Shown one piece after another: positions 52,986 to 61,020 of a DNA stretch of 64,000 nt (position 1 is the stretch's first letter; the number at the start of each line of letters is the position of its first letter). Location: NCBI GenBank assembly GCA_016212965.1, contig JACRDA010000276.1:1-64000 (forward strand), read 5' to 3'. The notes under the pieces were generated by a model, which was not told the origin of the DNA, did not search any database, and worked only from the letters and a program-made list of their open reading frames with translations. The DNA is from Myxococcales bacterium (GTDB lineage: Bacteria > Myxococcota_A > Polyangia > Polyangiales > Polyangiaceae). Made by a program: the position numbers and the translations under genes.

Positions 52986-54017
52986 ATGTCGCAATTCGCA
53001 CGCTTCTGTCGCCTCGTTCGTCGTCCCTGGGCCCTCGGCGCGCTCGCGCTCGTCGCGAGCGCCGGCGTCGCCTCCGTGGCCCTGGCCGACGGCAAGGCGG
53101 TCGCCAAGGTGGGCTCGCACCTCACGATCACCGTGGCGCAGGTGGAGCAGCTCCTGCGGCAGACGCCGCCCTACCAGCTGCGCTACCTCGGCCGCGACCA
53201 CGACACCATCCGGCGCGCGTTCCTGCAAGAGCTCGTGCGGCGCGAGCTGCTCACCGAGGCCGCGCTCGGCAGCGATCTGCTCGAGCGTGACGACGTGAAG
53301 GCACGCATCCAGCAGATCTTGAAGGACGCCATCCTCGACAAGCTCCGCGCCGAGGCGAAGCCCGACGACGTGAGCGCCGCCGAGGTCGAGGCCTACTACG
53401 CCGAGAACGAGGACCGCTACGCCGCGCAGCAGCGCCTGAAGCTCGCGCGCATCACGCTCCGCACGCGCGAGGAGGCCGAGCAGGTCCTCGCGGAGATCAT
53501 CGCCGCGGCGGGCAAGGACCAGCCGCAGCGCTGGCGCGAGCTCGCGCGCGAGAAGTCGATCGATCAGGCGACCAGCAAGCGGGGCGGCGACCTCGACATG
53601 GTCGACCCCGACGGCTCGACGGCGAACAAGTCGCTCAAGGTGGACGTGGCGCTCTACGCCGCCGCGCTCGGCGTGAAGGACGGCGAGCTCGTGGCCGCTC
53701 CGGTGAAGGACGGCGACGACTGGTCGGTCGTGTGGCGCCGCGGCAGCTACCAGACGCCGCTCCGGGCTCTCGACGCCGAGGCGCCCGTCATCCGTCGCGA
53801 CATCGCGCAGCGGAAGTTCGAGGCCAAGGTCGCCGCGCTCGTGCAGGAGCTGCGCGGCAAGAGCCTCGCCGTGTACAAGCCCGAGCTCGTCGACGCGCTC
53901 GACGTCGACTCGTACGGCACGGTGGCGCCCGCGGGCCGGCCCGACGCCATTCCCCGCCTCAAGCGCCCGGCCGCCGCGAGCCCGGTGCCCGTGGGAGCGC
54001 CGGGCGGCGCGCGCTGA
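52986..54017 (+). CDS. Parvulin-type peptidyl-prolyl isomerase (PpiC/SurA-like)
   Basis: A 343-aa exported foldase. The signal region is LGALALVASAGVASVALADG. A SurA-like N-terminal helical part (ITVAQVEQLLRQTPPYQLRY, FLQELVRRELLTEAALGSDL) precedes a PpiC-like rotamase domain (about 140-250; LARITLRTREEAEQVLAEI, DQATSKRGGDLDMVD). A C-terminal helical part and a Pro-rich tail follow. It should assist folding of periplasmic or outer-membrane proteins. The rotamase domain is of average quality, so activity is not certain. Confidence 0.85.
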   Translation: MSQFARFCRLVRRPWALGALALVASAGVASVALADGKAVAKVGSHLTITVAQVEQLLRQTPPYQLRYLGRDHDTIRRAFLQELVRRELLTEAALGSDLLERDDVKARIQQILKDAILDKLRAEAKPDDVSAAEVEAYYAENEDRYAAQQRLKLARITLRTREEAEQVLAEIIAAAGKDQPQRWRELAREKSIDQATSKRGGDLDMVDPDGSTANKSLKVDVALYAAALGVKDGELVAAPVKDGDDWSVVWRRGSYQTPLRALDAEAPVIRRDIAQRKFEAKVAALVQELRGKSLAVYKPELVDALDVDSYGTVAPAGRPDAIPRLKRPAAASPVPVGAPGGAR

Positions 54018-54043
54018 GAGCGCGCGGCCACGCGTGACTCGGG

Positions 54044-55006
54044 TCAGGGCTTGACGCGCACCCCGATGACGTCGAGCTCCGTCACGCCCTCGCCCGGGCT
54101 GGTCGAGACGGTGAGGCCGTCGGCCGACACGGTGCCCTCGGCGATCTTCGCCCAGCCGCCGTAGGGCGCGAAATCCTGGAACACGGTCGTGCCGTGGAGG
54201 AAGAACTCCACCACCGTGCCGGCCGCCCAGGCCGGGGGGTTGGGCAGGATGAGCCCCGCCGCCGGACAGATGTGCGTGTGGATCGGCGAGAACCCGTAGA
54301 CGAGCTCCAGATCCGCCTGCAGCGCCGGGATCGCCGTCCCGTTCGTCGGGATCTCGACCGCGCGGAACTCGTGCTGCGGCTCGTCGGGGTAGATGAGGTA
54401 GTCGAACTCGACGAGCGCGCCGACGTCGATCGTCAGGCTCGCGCCGTTCGACAGCCAGCTCGCGCCGGCGGTCATCGGCCCGCCGCCGGTGAGCGCCGGC
54501 AGCGCGGCCGTGTTCACGACCCCGAAGTCGTGGGCCGGGAAGGTCGGGATGTGGGCCGCGAGCTTCGGGTAGTCGAGGCCGTCGCCCCAGGTGAAGCGCG
54601 GCTCGATCATCAGCTGGGCGCCGACGTCGATGAGGATGTTCCCGTTCGCCGCCGGGGTGCCGTAAATGCAGATGTTGAGCCCGCACACCGTGCCCGTGAT
54701 GTTCGTGGCCGGCGCCCCACCCGGAAGCTGCACGATCGCCGAGACGGCACCCACCGTCTCCTGCGTCGGCGTCGGGCTCTCGTAGCCGGGGCCGGGACAC
54801 GCATCGACGAGTCCGGTTCCGCCGGTGCCGTTTCCGCCGCCGCCGCCGCTCGCGCCGCTGCCGGTGGTGGACGTCGTCGACGTGGTCGTCGTCGTGTTGT
54901 TTCCGTCGCCGTCGCTCTTGCAGGCGCTCGCCGCGGCGAGCGCGGCAGCGCAGACGGCGAGCGCGCCGAGCGCGCCCATCCCGGGTGAGGTGCGGTTCGA
55001 GCTCAA
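54044..55006 (-). CDS. Hypothetical lipoprotein with Thr/Ser and Gly linker
   Basis: A 320-aa lipoprotein. TTG at 55006 is preferred because GGAGG lies 5 bases upstream; it gives the signal LGALAVCAAALAAASAC. Other candidates are ATGs at 55036 and 54979. A linker of NTTTTTSTTSTTGSGASG and Gly residues follows. The domain has VPLPGGAPATNI-like strands, a run GLNICIYGTPAANGN, and an HTHICPAAGLILPNP segment with two His and a Cys. The pattern is not one I can name. It converges on the parvulin gene. Confidence 0.75.
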   Translation of the reverse strand: MSSNRTSPGMGALGALAVCAAALAAASACKSDGDGNNTTTTTSTTSTTGSGASGGGGGNGTGGTGLVDACPGPGYESPTPTQETVGAVSAIVQLPGGAPATNITGTVCGLNICIYGTPAANGNILIDVGAQLMIEPRFTWGDGLDYPKLAAHIPTFPAHDFGVVNTAALPALTGGGPMTAGASWLSNGASLTIDVGALVEFDYLIYPDEPQHEFRAVEIPTNGTAIPALQADLELVYGFSPIHTHICPAAGLILPNPPAWAAGTVVEFFLHGTTVFQDFAPYGGWAKIAEGTVSADGLTVSTSPGEGVTELDVIGVRVKP

Positions 55007-55108
55007 GTTCCCTCCGAAAGCAGTGGTCGGCGCCATCGTGCCGTCGCGCGCGTGCCGAGCATCGAGCATACCCGTCCACCGCCGACTCGACCATGGTAGC
55101 TTCGCTGC

Positions 55109-55822
55109 ATGGTGCGCGCTCGGGCCGCTCTCGCCCTCTTGGCCGGGCTCGCGCTCGGGGCCTGCGGCGGCCGCCCCAAGGCGGGCGATGCCTGCGACAC
55201 CGAGAACGAGGGCCGCTGCGTCGATGCCGCCTCGGCGCTCGAGTGCAGCGGCGGCAGGTGGTCGCCCATCGCGTGCACCGGGCCGCGCGGCTGCGTCGAG
55301 GGGGCGACGACGGTCGAGTGCGACCGCTCGCTCGCCGTGGAGGGCGAGGCCTGCGGCGCGGGCCCGAACGTGCGCTTCGCGTGTACCCAGGACAAGAAGG
55401 CGCAGCTGCGCTGCGTGGGCGGCCGGTGGCAGCTGTCGCAGAAGTGCGAGGGACCGGCGGGCTGCGAGCCCGGGCTCGTCATCAAGTGCGACGACTCCGT
55501 CGCGCGTGCCGGCGACACCTGCCAGGGCACGGGCACCGCGCGCTTCGCCTGCACGGCCGACAAGAAGCTGCGCCTGTCCTGCGTCGGCTCGCAGTGGACC
55601 GAGGAGCACAAGTGCCTCGGCAGCCAGGGATGCCGCGCCGGGAGCCTGTTCGTCGACTGCGACGTGTCGATCTCCGACCCCGGCGACCCGTGCGAGGAGA
55701 CCGGTCTCGCGTGCTCCACCGACGGCGTATCGATGCTCGACTGCAAGAACAAGCGCCTCGTGGCGACCCAGAGCTGCAGCCCGAAGCGCTGCGTCGCGAA
55801 GCCCGAGGTGCACTGCGAGTGA
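55109..55822 (+). CDS. Lipoprotein with four Cys-rich repeats
   Basis: A 237-aa lipoprotein with signal ALALLAGLALGAC. Four repeats of about 45 residues follow, each starting G-(D/E)-x-C and holding six Cys: GDACDTENEGRC, GEACGAGPNVRFAC, GDTCQGTGTARFAC and GDPCEETGLAC. The first three share a central C(V/S)GG/S-W block (CSGGRWSPIAC, CVGGRWQLSQKC, CVGSQWTEEHKC). It is likely a disulfide-stabilised surface protein. ATG at 55109. The function is unknown. It converges on the hydrolase gene. Confidence 0.8.
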   Translation: MVRARAALALLAGLALGACGGRPKAGDACDTENEGRCVDAASALECSGGRWSPIACTGPRGCVEGATTVECDRSLAVEGEACGAGPNVRFACTQDKKAQLRCVGGRWQLSQKCEGPAGCEPGLVIKCDDSVARAGDTCQGTGTARFACTADKKLRLSCVGSQWTEEHKCLGSQGCRAGSLFVDCDVSISDPGDPCEETGLACSTDGVSMLDCKNKRLVATQSCSPKRCVAKPEVHCE

Positions 55823-55849
55823 GGGGTGCCGGCGCTCGCGCCGGGCCCG

Positions 55850-56938
55850 TCAGCGCCGCCCGCGCGGTCGGCGCGCCGTGAGCTCGAGGCCGTCGAGCAG
55901 GGCCCCCACGCGGCGGAACGCGTCGGCGCGCCCGTACTGGAAGAGGTGTCCGCCCGGCCAGGTCTCGAGCGGGGCGCCGAAGTGCGCCGCGAGCTTCTGC
56001 GCGTGCTCGAGCGGCGTGATCCGATCGGCCTCGGCGCCGACCACGAGCACCCGCCGCGGCTCGAGCCGCGGGCGGCGCGCGAGCGGGCTCACGATCCGTT
56101 GCGCCGCCTCGAGCGCGGCGTGCTCGCGCACGGCCTCCGCCTCGCTGCGCCCGAGCCGGCCCTGCTCGCGCGCGAAGTCCGCGAGCGAGCCGAGCGGGAT
56201 CACCGGCACCGCGAAGGCGAGCTCGGGCAGGACCGTGGCGGCGAGCGCCGTCGTGTAGCCGCCGAGGCTCATGCCCATCACGCCGACCGCACGGTGCCCG
56301 CGCCCGCGCGCCCAGGCGCCGAGGTCGGAGAGCTCGCCGAGCGCCTGCCGGAAGCCCTCGTTCGTGAAGCGCGGGTCGCTGCCCGGGAAGGGCGGCGGCG
56401 CGCGGCGCCCCGCGATGGCGCGCAGACCGTGGAACGGCAGCACGTACAGCGCCGCGTCGAGTCCGAGCCGGAAGAGCCACGCCACGGGCCACATGCGCTC
56501 CTCGACGTGGTGCTGGCCGGACATGTAGCCGTGCACGAGCAGGATGAGCGGACGGGGCTCGGCGTGCAGGAACAAGCGCGCGGCGGCGGTGCGGTTGTCG
56601 GGCTTGTCGTCCACGTAGCGCCGCTGCATCTCGGGCAGGAACGGCTCGTAGCCGCTCGGCCAGCGCAGATCGACGACGCGGCCACCGTGGGGCAGCGCGC
56701 GCACCGGCGTCGGGGTCGGCGCGATCGGTCGTGCCGCGCGGAAGTAGGCGTCGGGCGCCACCTCCGCGTAGCGCTCGGCGAGCAGGCCGAGCAGGCGCAC
56801 GCGCTCCTCGTGCCCGAGCGACTCGGCGCGGTTTCGCTGGCGGCGCCGGGCCGTTTGCGCGTGCGCCGCGAGGGTCGCCACGCGATCGATCGCCGCGGCC
56901 GCCCTGCCGATCACGAGCCGGGCGGCGCGGCGGAGCAT
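55850..56938 (-). CDS. Alpha/beta hydrolase (ABHD18-like)
   Basis: A 362-aa hydrolase-fold protein. It has an oxyanion stretch LILLVHGYMSGQHHVEERMW, a nucleophile elbow GMSLGGYTTAL (Ser), an acid in VVGAEADRITPLEHAQKL and His in WPGGHLFQYGRADAF. The triad looks complete. The long N-terminal part (1-130) with QRRYVDDKPDNRTAAARLFL resembles the ABHD18/DUF2048 group. There is no clear signal peptide, although the first residues are amphipathic. The ATG at 56938 lies 11 bases behind the thioredoxin-like gene, so the three minus-strand genes form an operon. Confidence 0.82.
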   Translation of the reverse strand: MLRRAARLVIGRAAAAIDRVATLAAHAQTARRRQRNRAESLGHEERVRLLGLLAERYAEVAPDAYFRAARPIAPTPTPVRALPHGGRVVDLRWPSGYEPFLPEMQRRYVDDKPDNRTAAARLFLHAEPRPLILLVHGYMSGQHHVEERMWPVAWLFRLGLDAALYVLPFHGLRAIAGRRAPPPFPGSDPRFTNEGFRQALGELSDLGAWARGRGHRAVGVMGMSLGGYTTALAATVLPELAFAVPVIPLGSLADFAREQGRLGRSEAEAVREHAALEAAQRIVSPLARRPRLEPRRVLVVGAEADRITPLEHAQKLAAHFGAPLETWPGGHLFQYGRADAFRRVGALLDGLELTARRPRGRR

Positions 56939-56949
56939 CGCGATGGCCG

Positions 56950-57504
56950 TCAGTCGGCGAGCGCCGCCACGATGGCCGCCTCGAGCGTCTTCATCGCGCT
57001 CTCGTCGCCGGCCTGGTAGCTCGAGCGCTTGAGCACGATCGACCCCGCGCGGTCGACGACCACCGTGCACGGCAGGTCGCGCTTCGGGTTGTAGCGCGGC
57101 AAGACGCTCGTCTCCTCGTCGAGCAGCACCGGGAAGGTCATGCCCTTGTCGTGGACGGTCGCCGTGACCTGCGCGAGCGAGTCCGGACCGTCGGCGCTGA
57201 TCGCGAGGATCTCGAAGCCACGGTCCTTGTACTTCTTGTAGAGCTTCACGAGCTCCGGCATCTCCTGCAGGCAGGGGTCGCAGGTCGTGGCCCAGAAGTC
57301 GAGGAGCACGACCTTCTTGCCCGCGTAGTCGCTGAGCCGCACGGTGCTGCCGTCGAGCGCCTTCAGCGAGAAGTCCGGCCCCTTGGGTCCGGCTGCGGCC
57401 TTCGCCGTCGCCGTCGCCGTTGCGGGACCGGTGCCCTTGTTGCCGGAGCAGGCCGTCGCGCCCGCGAGCGCGAGCACGACGGCGCCGAGGATGCGGAGCT
57501 TCAC
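56950..57504 (-). CDS. TlpA-like thiol-disulfide lipoprotein
   Basis: A 184-aa periplasmic thioredoxin-fold protein. The signal is KLRILGAVVLALAGATAC with lipid Cys 19, and an Ala/Thr linker follows. The AhpC/TSA-Redoxin domain has DFSLKALDGSTVRLSDYAGK, active site WATTC75-D-P-C78 and cis-Pro region RDLPCTVVVDRAG. It should reduce or shuttle disulfides outside the cytoplasmic membrane. GTG at 57504 overlaps the stop of the upstream gene (GTGA), so the two thioredoxin-like proteins are produced together. Confidence 0.88.
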   Translation of the reverse strand: MKLRILGAVVLALAGATACSGNKGTGPATATATAKAAAGPKGPDFSLKALDGSTVRLSDYAGKKVVLLDFWATTCDPCLQEMPELVKLYKKYKDRGFEILAISADGPDSLAQVTATVHDKGMTFPVLLDEETSVLPRYNPKRDLPCTVVVDRAGSIVLKRSSYQAGDESAMKTLEAAIVAALAD

Positions 57505-58304
57505 GGCGTGAACGTGCCGTCCATGATCGCTTCGTAGTCGTCGAAGAAGCTGCACTCGGACGCCATGACGCACTGGGTGATGCCGAACTGGCCGCACACC
57601 GAGGGCAGGGCCGCGTTCGAGCAGCCGTACTGCGGGCAGCACGGCTGAGGCGGCGGCGCGCCCGCGATGGCCACCTTGATCTGCATCGTGCGCGGGTCGA
57701 CGAGGAAGTTCGCGGGGAAGGCCTGCTCCGCGAACGCCGGCCCGAGCAGGTAGTCGGGGTCGTTCACGAGCGGGTAGTTCGCCTTGTAGGTCTTCGCCCA
57801 GTAGTCGAGGTTCGTGAGCGTCGCGGGCCCGTCACCCTTGCCGTTGTCGAGCAGGGTGCTCAGGATCTGGCCGCCGAGCGGGAAGTAGTAGTCGTGCGCC
57901 GGGGGCAAGATGTACTTGGCCTCGGCCTGGCACGGCCCGCACCACATCGCCGGCCCGGTGATCCAGAGCGCCAGCGGCTTCGGCGTGCCCGCCGGCAAGA
58001 GCTCGCCCTCGCCGTACACGGCCGTGCCGGTCGGGTTGTAGAAGTCGGAGAGCTGGACGGTGTGATAGCCGAGCCCGAGCTCGGTGAGCGAGTTCACGTA
58101 GCCCGTCCACGCCATGTTCGGCAGCACCTCGCCGATCTCGACGCCGTAGGGGCCGTCCGGGTACGCGGGCGCGGCGAGCACGCCCTGGCCACTCTGGTCG
58201 GCGAAGCCCGGCGCGTACTCCGGATCCTCGGTGGTGGTGCAGCCCGCAGCACCGAGCCCCAGCGCCGCGATCGCCACGATCATCGAGCTCGTCCAGTGAC
58301 GCAT
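57501..58304 (-). CDS. Thioredoxin-fold lipoprotein with WCGPC
   Basis: A 267-aa lipoprotein with signal MIVAIAALGLGAAGC (Cys 22). A thioredoxin-like core has the canonical active site W121-C122-G-P-C125 and FPANFLVDPRTMQIKVAIAG as the cis-Pro side. An insertion of about 50 residues lies between the active site and the cis-Pro loop. The extra Cys-rich end has CCPQYGCSNAALPSVCGQFG. The start has GGAGAAC nearby. It is the first gene of the operon with the TlpA-like protein. A partner relay for disulfides of the Cys-rich lipoproteins of this region is plausible. Confidence 0.86.
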   Translation of the reverse strand: MRHWTSSMIVAIAALGLGAAGCTTTEDPEYAPGFADQSGQGVLAAPAYPDGPYGVEIGEVLPNMAWTGYVNSLTELGLGYHTVQLSDFYNPTGTAVYGEGELLPAGTPKPLALWITGPAMWCGPCQAEAKYILPPAHDYYFPLGGQILSTLLDNGKGDGPATLTNLDYWAKTYKANYPLVNDPDYLLGPAFAEQAFPANFLVDPRTMQIKVAIAGAPPPQPCCPQYGCSNAALPSVCGQFGITQCVMASECSFFDDYEAIMDGTFTP

Positions 58305-58602
58305 GATGTTCTCCGTTCCAGAGGCCGTGCGCTCGCGTCCGCCACCCCAGCGCTGGCGGTGCTCGAGCGAGTAGGGAGTGAAAATAGGGAAGTCGCCCGC
58401 CCTCCGGAATTGTCGGGGCGCCGGGTGGGGGTGTCAAGCCGCACGGTGGGCGAGGCGCGTCGGGGCCGCTCGGACCCCCCTCCGACCGCCCGAAACGAGC
58501 GAGCCACCGCCGGCGAAATGTTGTAGGAGGAGCCTTGCGGTGGGAGCGGGTGGCGGGTGGACCGCACGATCATGCGCGCCGCACGCCACGAGAGGAATTG
58601 CC

Positions 58603-60111
58603 ATGACTCGCTTGCTTGCTCGACAGGACGTCGCCTCGACTCGCCGTGCCGCCCGGCCCCTGCGCTGGCTGTGGCGCGCGGTCGCCCTCGGCGGCCTCGC
58701 GGCCCTCTCGACGTTCGCGGCCTGCAGCACCGAGCCGGGCGAGAAGTGCGTGGGCGGCAAGCTCGCCGCCGACGGCTCGTGCGCGCCGCTCTGCGACCCG
58801 TCGAAGTGCCTGCCGGGCAACCTGTGCGTCGACAACCAGTGCCTCGTGCAGTGCGACACCGAGGCCGACTGCTACGGCGTCGTCGAGGACTGCGTGGCCG
58901 GGGTCGACGACACGACGGGCAAGGACGTCAACGTCTGCAAGCTGAACGGCCACGCGGCGGTCGGCGGCGGCTGGGACAAGAGCTGCGCCTTCGGCCAGGT
59001 GGAGTGCGCTGCCTCGTCCTGTCCGAACGGCTTCGAGTGCGACGTCGCCGCCTGCGGCGGCCACCCCGAGCTCTGCCTCGCCGACCCGGTCGCCTGCGCG
59101 GGCAAGACCCCCTGCAACGTCGGCCGCTGCAGCAGCGACGGCACGCCGTGCACCGTCACCCTGTGCGCCGCCGCGGAGTGCCGCCCCTTCACCTGCATCA
59201 CGGACGGCAGCGGCGACGCCTTCTCGTACTGCGCGGCCACCGACTGTCTCGAGGACTCCGAGTGCGCCACGGGCTACTACTGCGGCGAGGTCCCCGTGCC
59301 GCGCGAGCTCTGCGGCAGCAACGTCGGGTCCCACCCGCGCTGCGGCACGTCGCTCGAGCCGTGCATCGACCCGTCGCAGCTGGCGGCGCCCGGCACCCGC
59401 AACGCCGCCGGCGAGACCTACTTCGAGGGCCCCGTGTGCGTCGAGCGGCGCGTGTGCCTCAAGCGCAACCCGTGCGCCGACTGCTCGAACCACCGCGATT
59501 GCGCGGCGCTGCCCGACCAGCTCTGCATCGGGGCCGAGGGCAATGCGCAGTGCCAGACCCTCTGCGCGACCGACGCGCAGTGCCTGCGCGACGAGACCTG
59601 CACGCCGACCGGCTTCAAGACCTGCAAGAACGCCCACACGACGACCTGCGCCGTCGACGCCGACTGCCCGGCCGCGAAGTGCGCGCCGAAGGACCCGGCG
59701 ATCCCCGACGGCCCGATGCAGTGCGCGCCCGGCGGCACGCCGTGCACGGCGGACGCCGACTGCGCCGACACCTGCCTCGACCGCAACGCCTGCGTGCCGA
59801 ACACCGGCTGCCGGCCCGCGGCCTTGCCCGGCGGCTTCTGTCAGCACTGCGTGGCCGACAGCGACTGCGGCGCGGCCGGATCGAACGTCGCGTGCGCCGA
59901 CGTCGGCGGCTCGCTCTCGCAGCCCGAGTACGCCTGCTTCGACTACAGCTTCGAGATCTCGTGCACCTCGGCCTCGCAGTGCCCGACCGCGCCGAGCGGT
60001 GCCCACGGCGCGTGCCTGAACGAGACCCACGGCGTCGACCCGGGCAGCAGCGTCTACCACAAGTGCTACCTGCCCTTCGACGCGCAGGACGGGTTCACCT
60101 GCTGGCCCTGA
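58603..60111 (+). CDS. Large Cys-rich lipoprotein
   Basis: A 502-aa exported protein with dozens of Cys. The signal is WRAVALGGLAALSTFAAC after an Arg-rich n-region. The whole body is made of short disulfide modules of the form CxxxxDC...xC, for example CDPSKCLPGNLCVDNQC, CDTEADCYG, CAVDADCPAAKC and CVADSDCGA. These resemble Stigma-like or DUF-type Cys repeats known from Myxococcota surface proteins. GAGAGGAA lies before the ATG at 58603. The region 58305-58602 between this gene and the divergent operon holds no other gene. The operon opposite encodes two thioredoxin-like proteins, which might service it. Confidence 0.85.
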   Translation: MTRLLARQDVASTRRAARPLRWLWRAVALGGLAALSTFAACSTEPGEKCVGGKLAADGSCAPLCDPSKCLPGNLCVDNQCLVQCDTEADCYGVVEDCVAGVDDTTGKDVNVCKLNGHAAVGGGWDKSCAFGQVECAASSCPNGFECDVAACGGHPELCLADPVACAGKTPCNVGRCSSDGTPCTVTLCAAAECRPFTCITDGSGDAFSYCAATDCLEDSECATGYYCGEVPVPRELCGSNVGSHPRCGTSLEPCIDPSQLAAPGTRNAAGETYFEGPVCVERRVCLKRNPCADCSNHRDCAALPDQLCIGAEGNAQCQTLCATDAQCLRDETCTPTGFKTCKNAHTTTCAVDADCPAAKCAPKDPAIPDGPMQCAPGGTPCTADADCADTCLDRNACVPNTGCRPAALPGGFCQHCVADSDCGAAGSNVACADVGGSLSQPEYACFDYSFEISCTSASQCPTAPSGAHGACLNETHGVDPGSSVYHKCYLPFDAQDGFTCWP

Positions 60112-60228
60112 CGGGCCAAGCCCTCGGCACAGAGGGCGTGACTGATGTCTCGCCATCGGAACCGCAACGCAAGGGCTATCGCCCGCGTGTAGATCCCCGG
60201 CGCCAACCAAGCTGCTGCTGGGAGCGGA

Positions 60229-60306
60229 GTTGACGTTGACCTTGACGTTGACGTGGTCGTTGACGGCGACGTCTACGTGGACTTGGTCGGCCGAACCGTT
60301 GACGGG
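60229..60306 (+). repeat. Left arm of an inverted GTTGAC hexamer repeat
   Basis: Degenerate hexamers (gttgac, cttgac, gtggtc, ggcgac, gtctac, gtggac) run for about 78 bases. Bases 60264-60285 match 60661-60682 exactly in inverted orientation, and further hexamers align around that core. The two arms enclose a decayed gene at 60378-60640, so the unit looks like a small element with terminal inverted repeats. No target duplication is evident by eye. Confidence 0.75.
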
Positions 60307-60377
60307 CGTCCTGCCGACGCAACTGGCGCACGTCGTCCGCCGATCCTCGGGCATGTCGAGTTCTCGGCGTCTCGACG

Positions 60378-60640
60378 TCGACACAGCGCGCCATCGAGCT
60401 CCTCGCCCTCGTGACCGAGGTGTTGGATGACCTGCCCCGCGGTCACGCGGACCGCGGCGACCAGCTGGCCCGAGCGGTGGAGTCCGTGGCGCGGGCGGGG
60501 AGGCGATGGATGTGGGCTGCCCGCGCGAGCCCGCCGGGGCCGCGTCGCTCGACGTATCGAAGCCCAGAGGCCTTGTTGCGCCCGAGCGGGCTCCAACTGC
60601 TCGAGGGCGTAGTCGCGTTGCTCTCGAAGAGGATCGGAGA
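60378..60640 (+). pseudogene. Four-helix-bundle (S23/IVP-like) gene remnant
   Basis: The open frame reads IELLALVTEVLDDLPRGHA, then DRGDQLARAVESVARAG, and later LLEGVVALLSKRIGEP. The first part has the rhythm of S23/IVP (23S rRNA intervening-sequence) four-helix-bundle proteins: a helix, DLPRGHA, then GDQLxRA near the second helix. The middle part (where AEG-type residues are expected) is rich in Arg/Pro and looks degenerate. No start codon with a ribosome site is seen. The family assignment is from memory of the pattern. It lies between inverted repeat arms. Confidence 0.45.
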
Positions 60641-60657
60641 GCCGCCCACGCTGGGTC

Positions 60658-60730
60658 GTCCAAGTCCACGTAGACGTCGCCGTCCAAGTCCACGTCAACG
60701 ACCAAGTCAACGTCTACGTCTACGGTTCCG
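60658..60730 (-). repeat. Right arm of the inverted GTTGAC hexamer repeat
   Basis: The minus strand carries the same hexamer vocabulary as the left arm (gtagac, gttgac, ttggtc, gtggac, ttggac, ggcgac). A 22-base perfect inverted match joins 60661-60682 to 60264-60285. The arms are about 350 bases apart. Sequence from 60731 to 61020 holds nothing I can identify, apart from the ribosome site of the next gene. Confidence 0.75.
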
Positions 60731-61020
60731 TCCTCAGGCGACGGCCTGCCGCGCAGATCCCCCGCCACGCCCGCAACGATCGAGCCTCTCTGCCGAGGTA
60801 CTAGGGCCCTCGGGCTCCAGGCCCCAGGCTTCGGGCTGCGGCCTGGGCAGGTGATCTCCTGGGCCCGCCCGCCGGACCCGTGCCCGGGTGTGCTCCGCGG
60901 GCACGAACCATGAGCCGCGCCGCGACCGTCGTGCTACGGCTCCCGGCGTAAGAATGCTTTGGCCAGCGAGCTCGCCGCGTCGAGCCGCGGTGGTTGGGGT
61001 TGAACAAGGAGATTCCGTCA

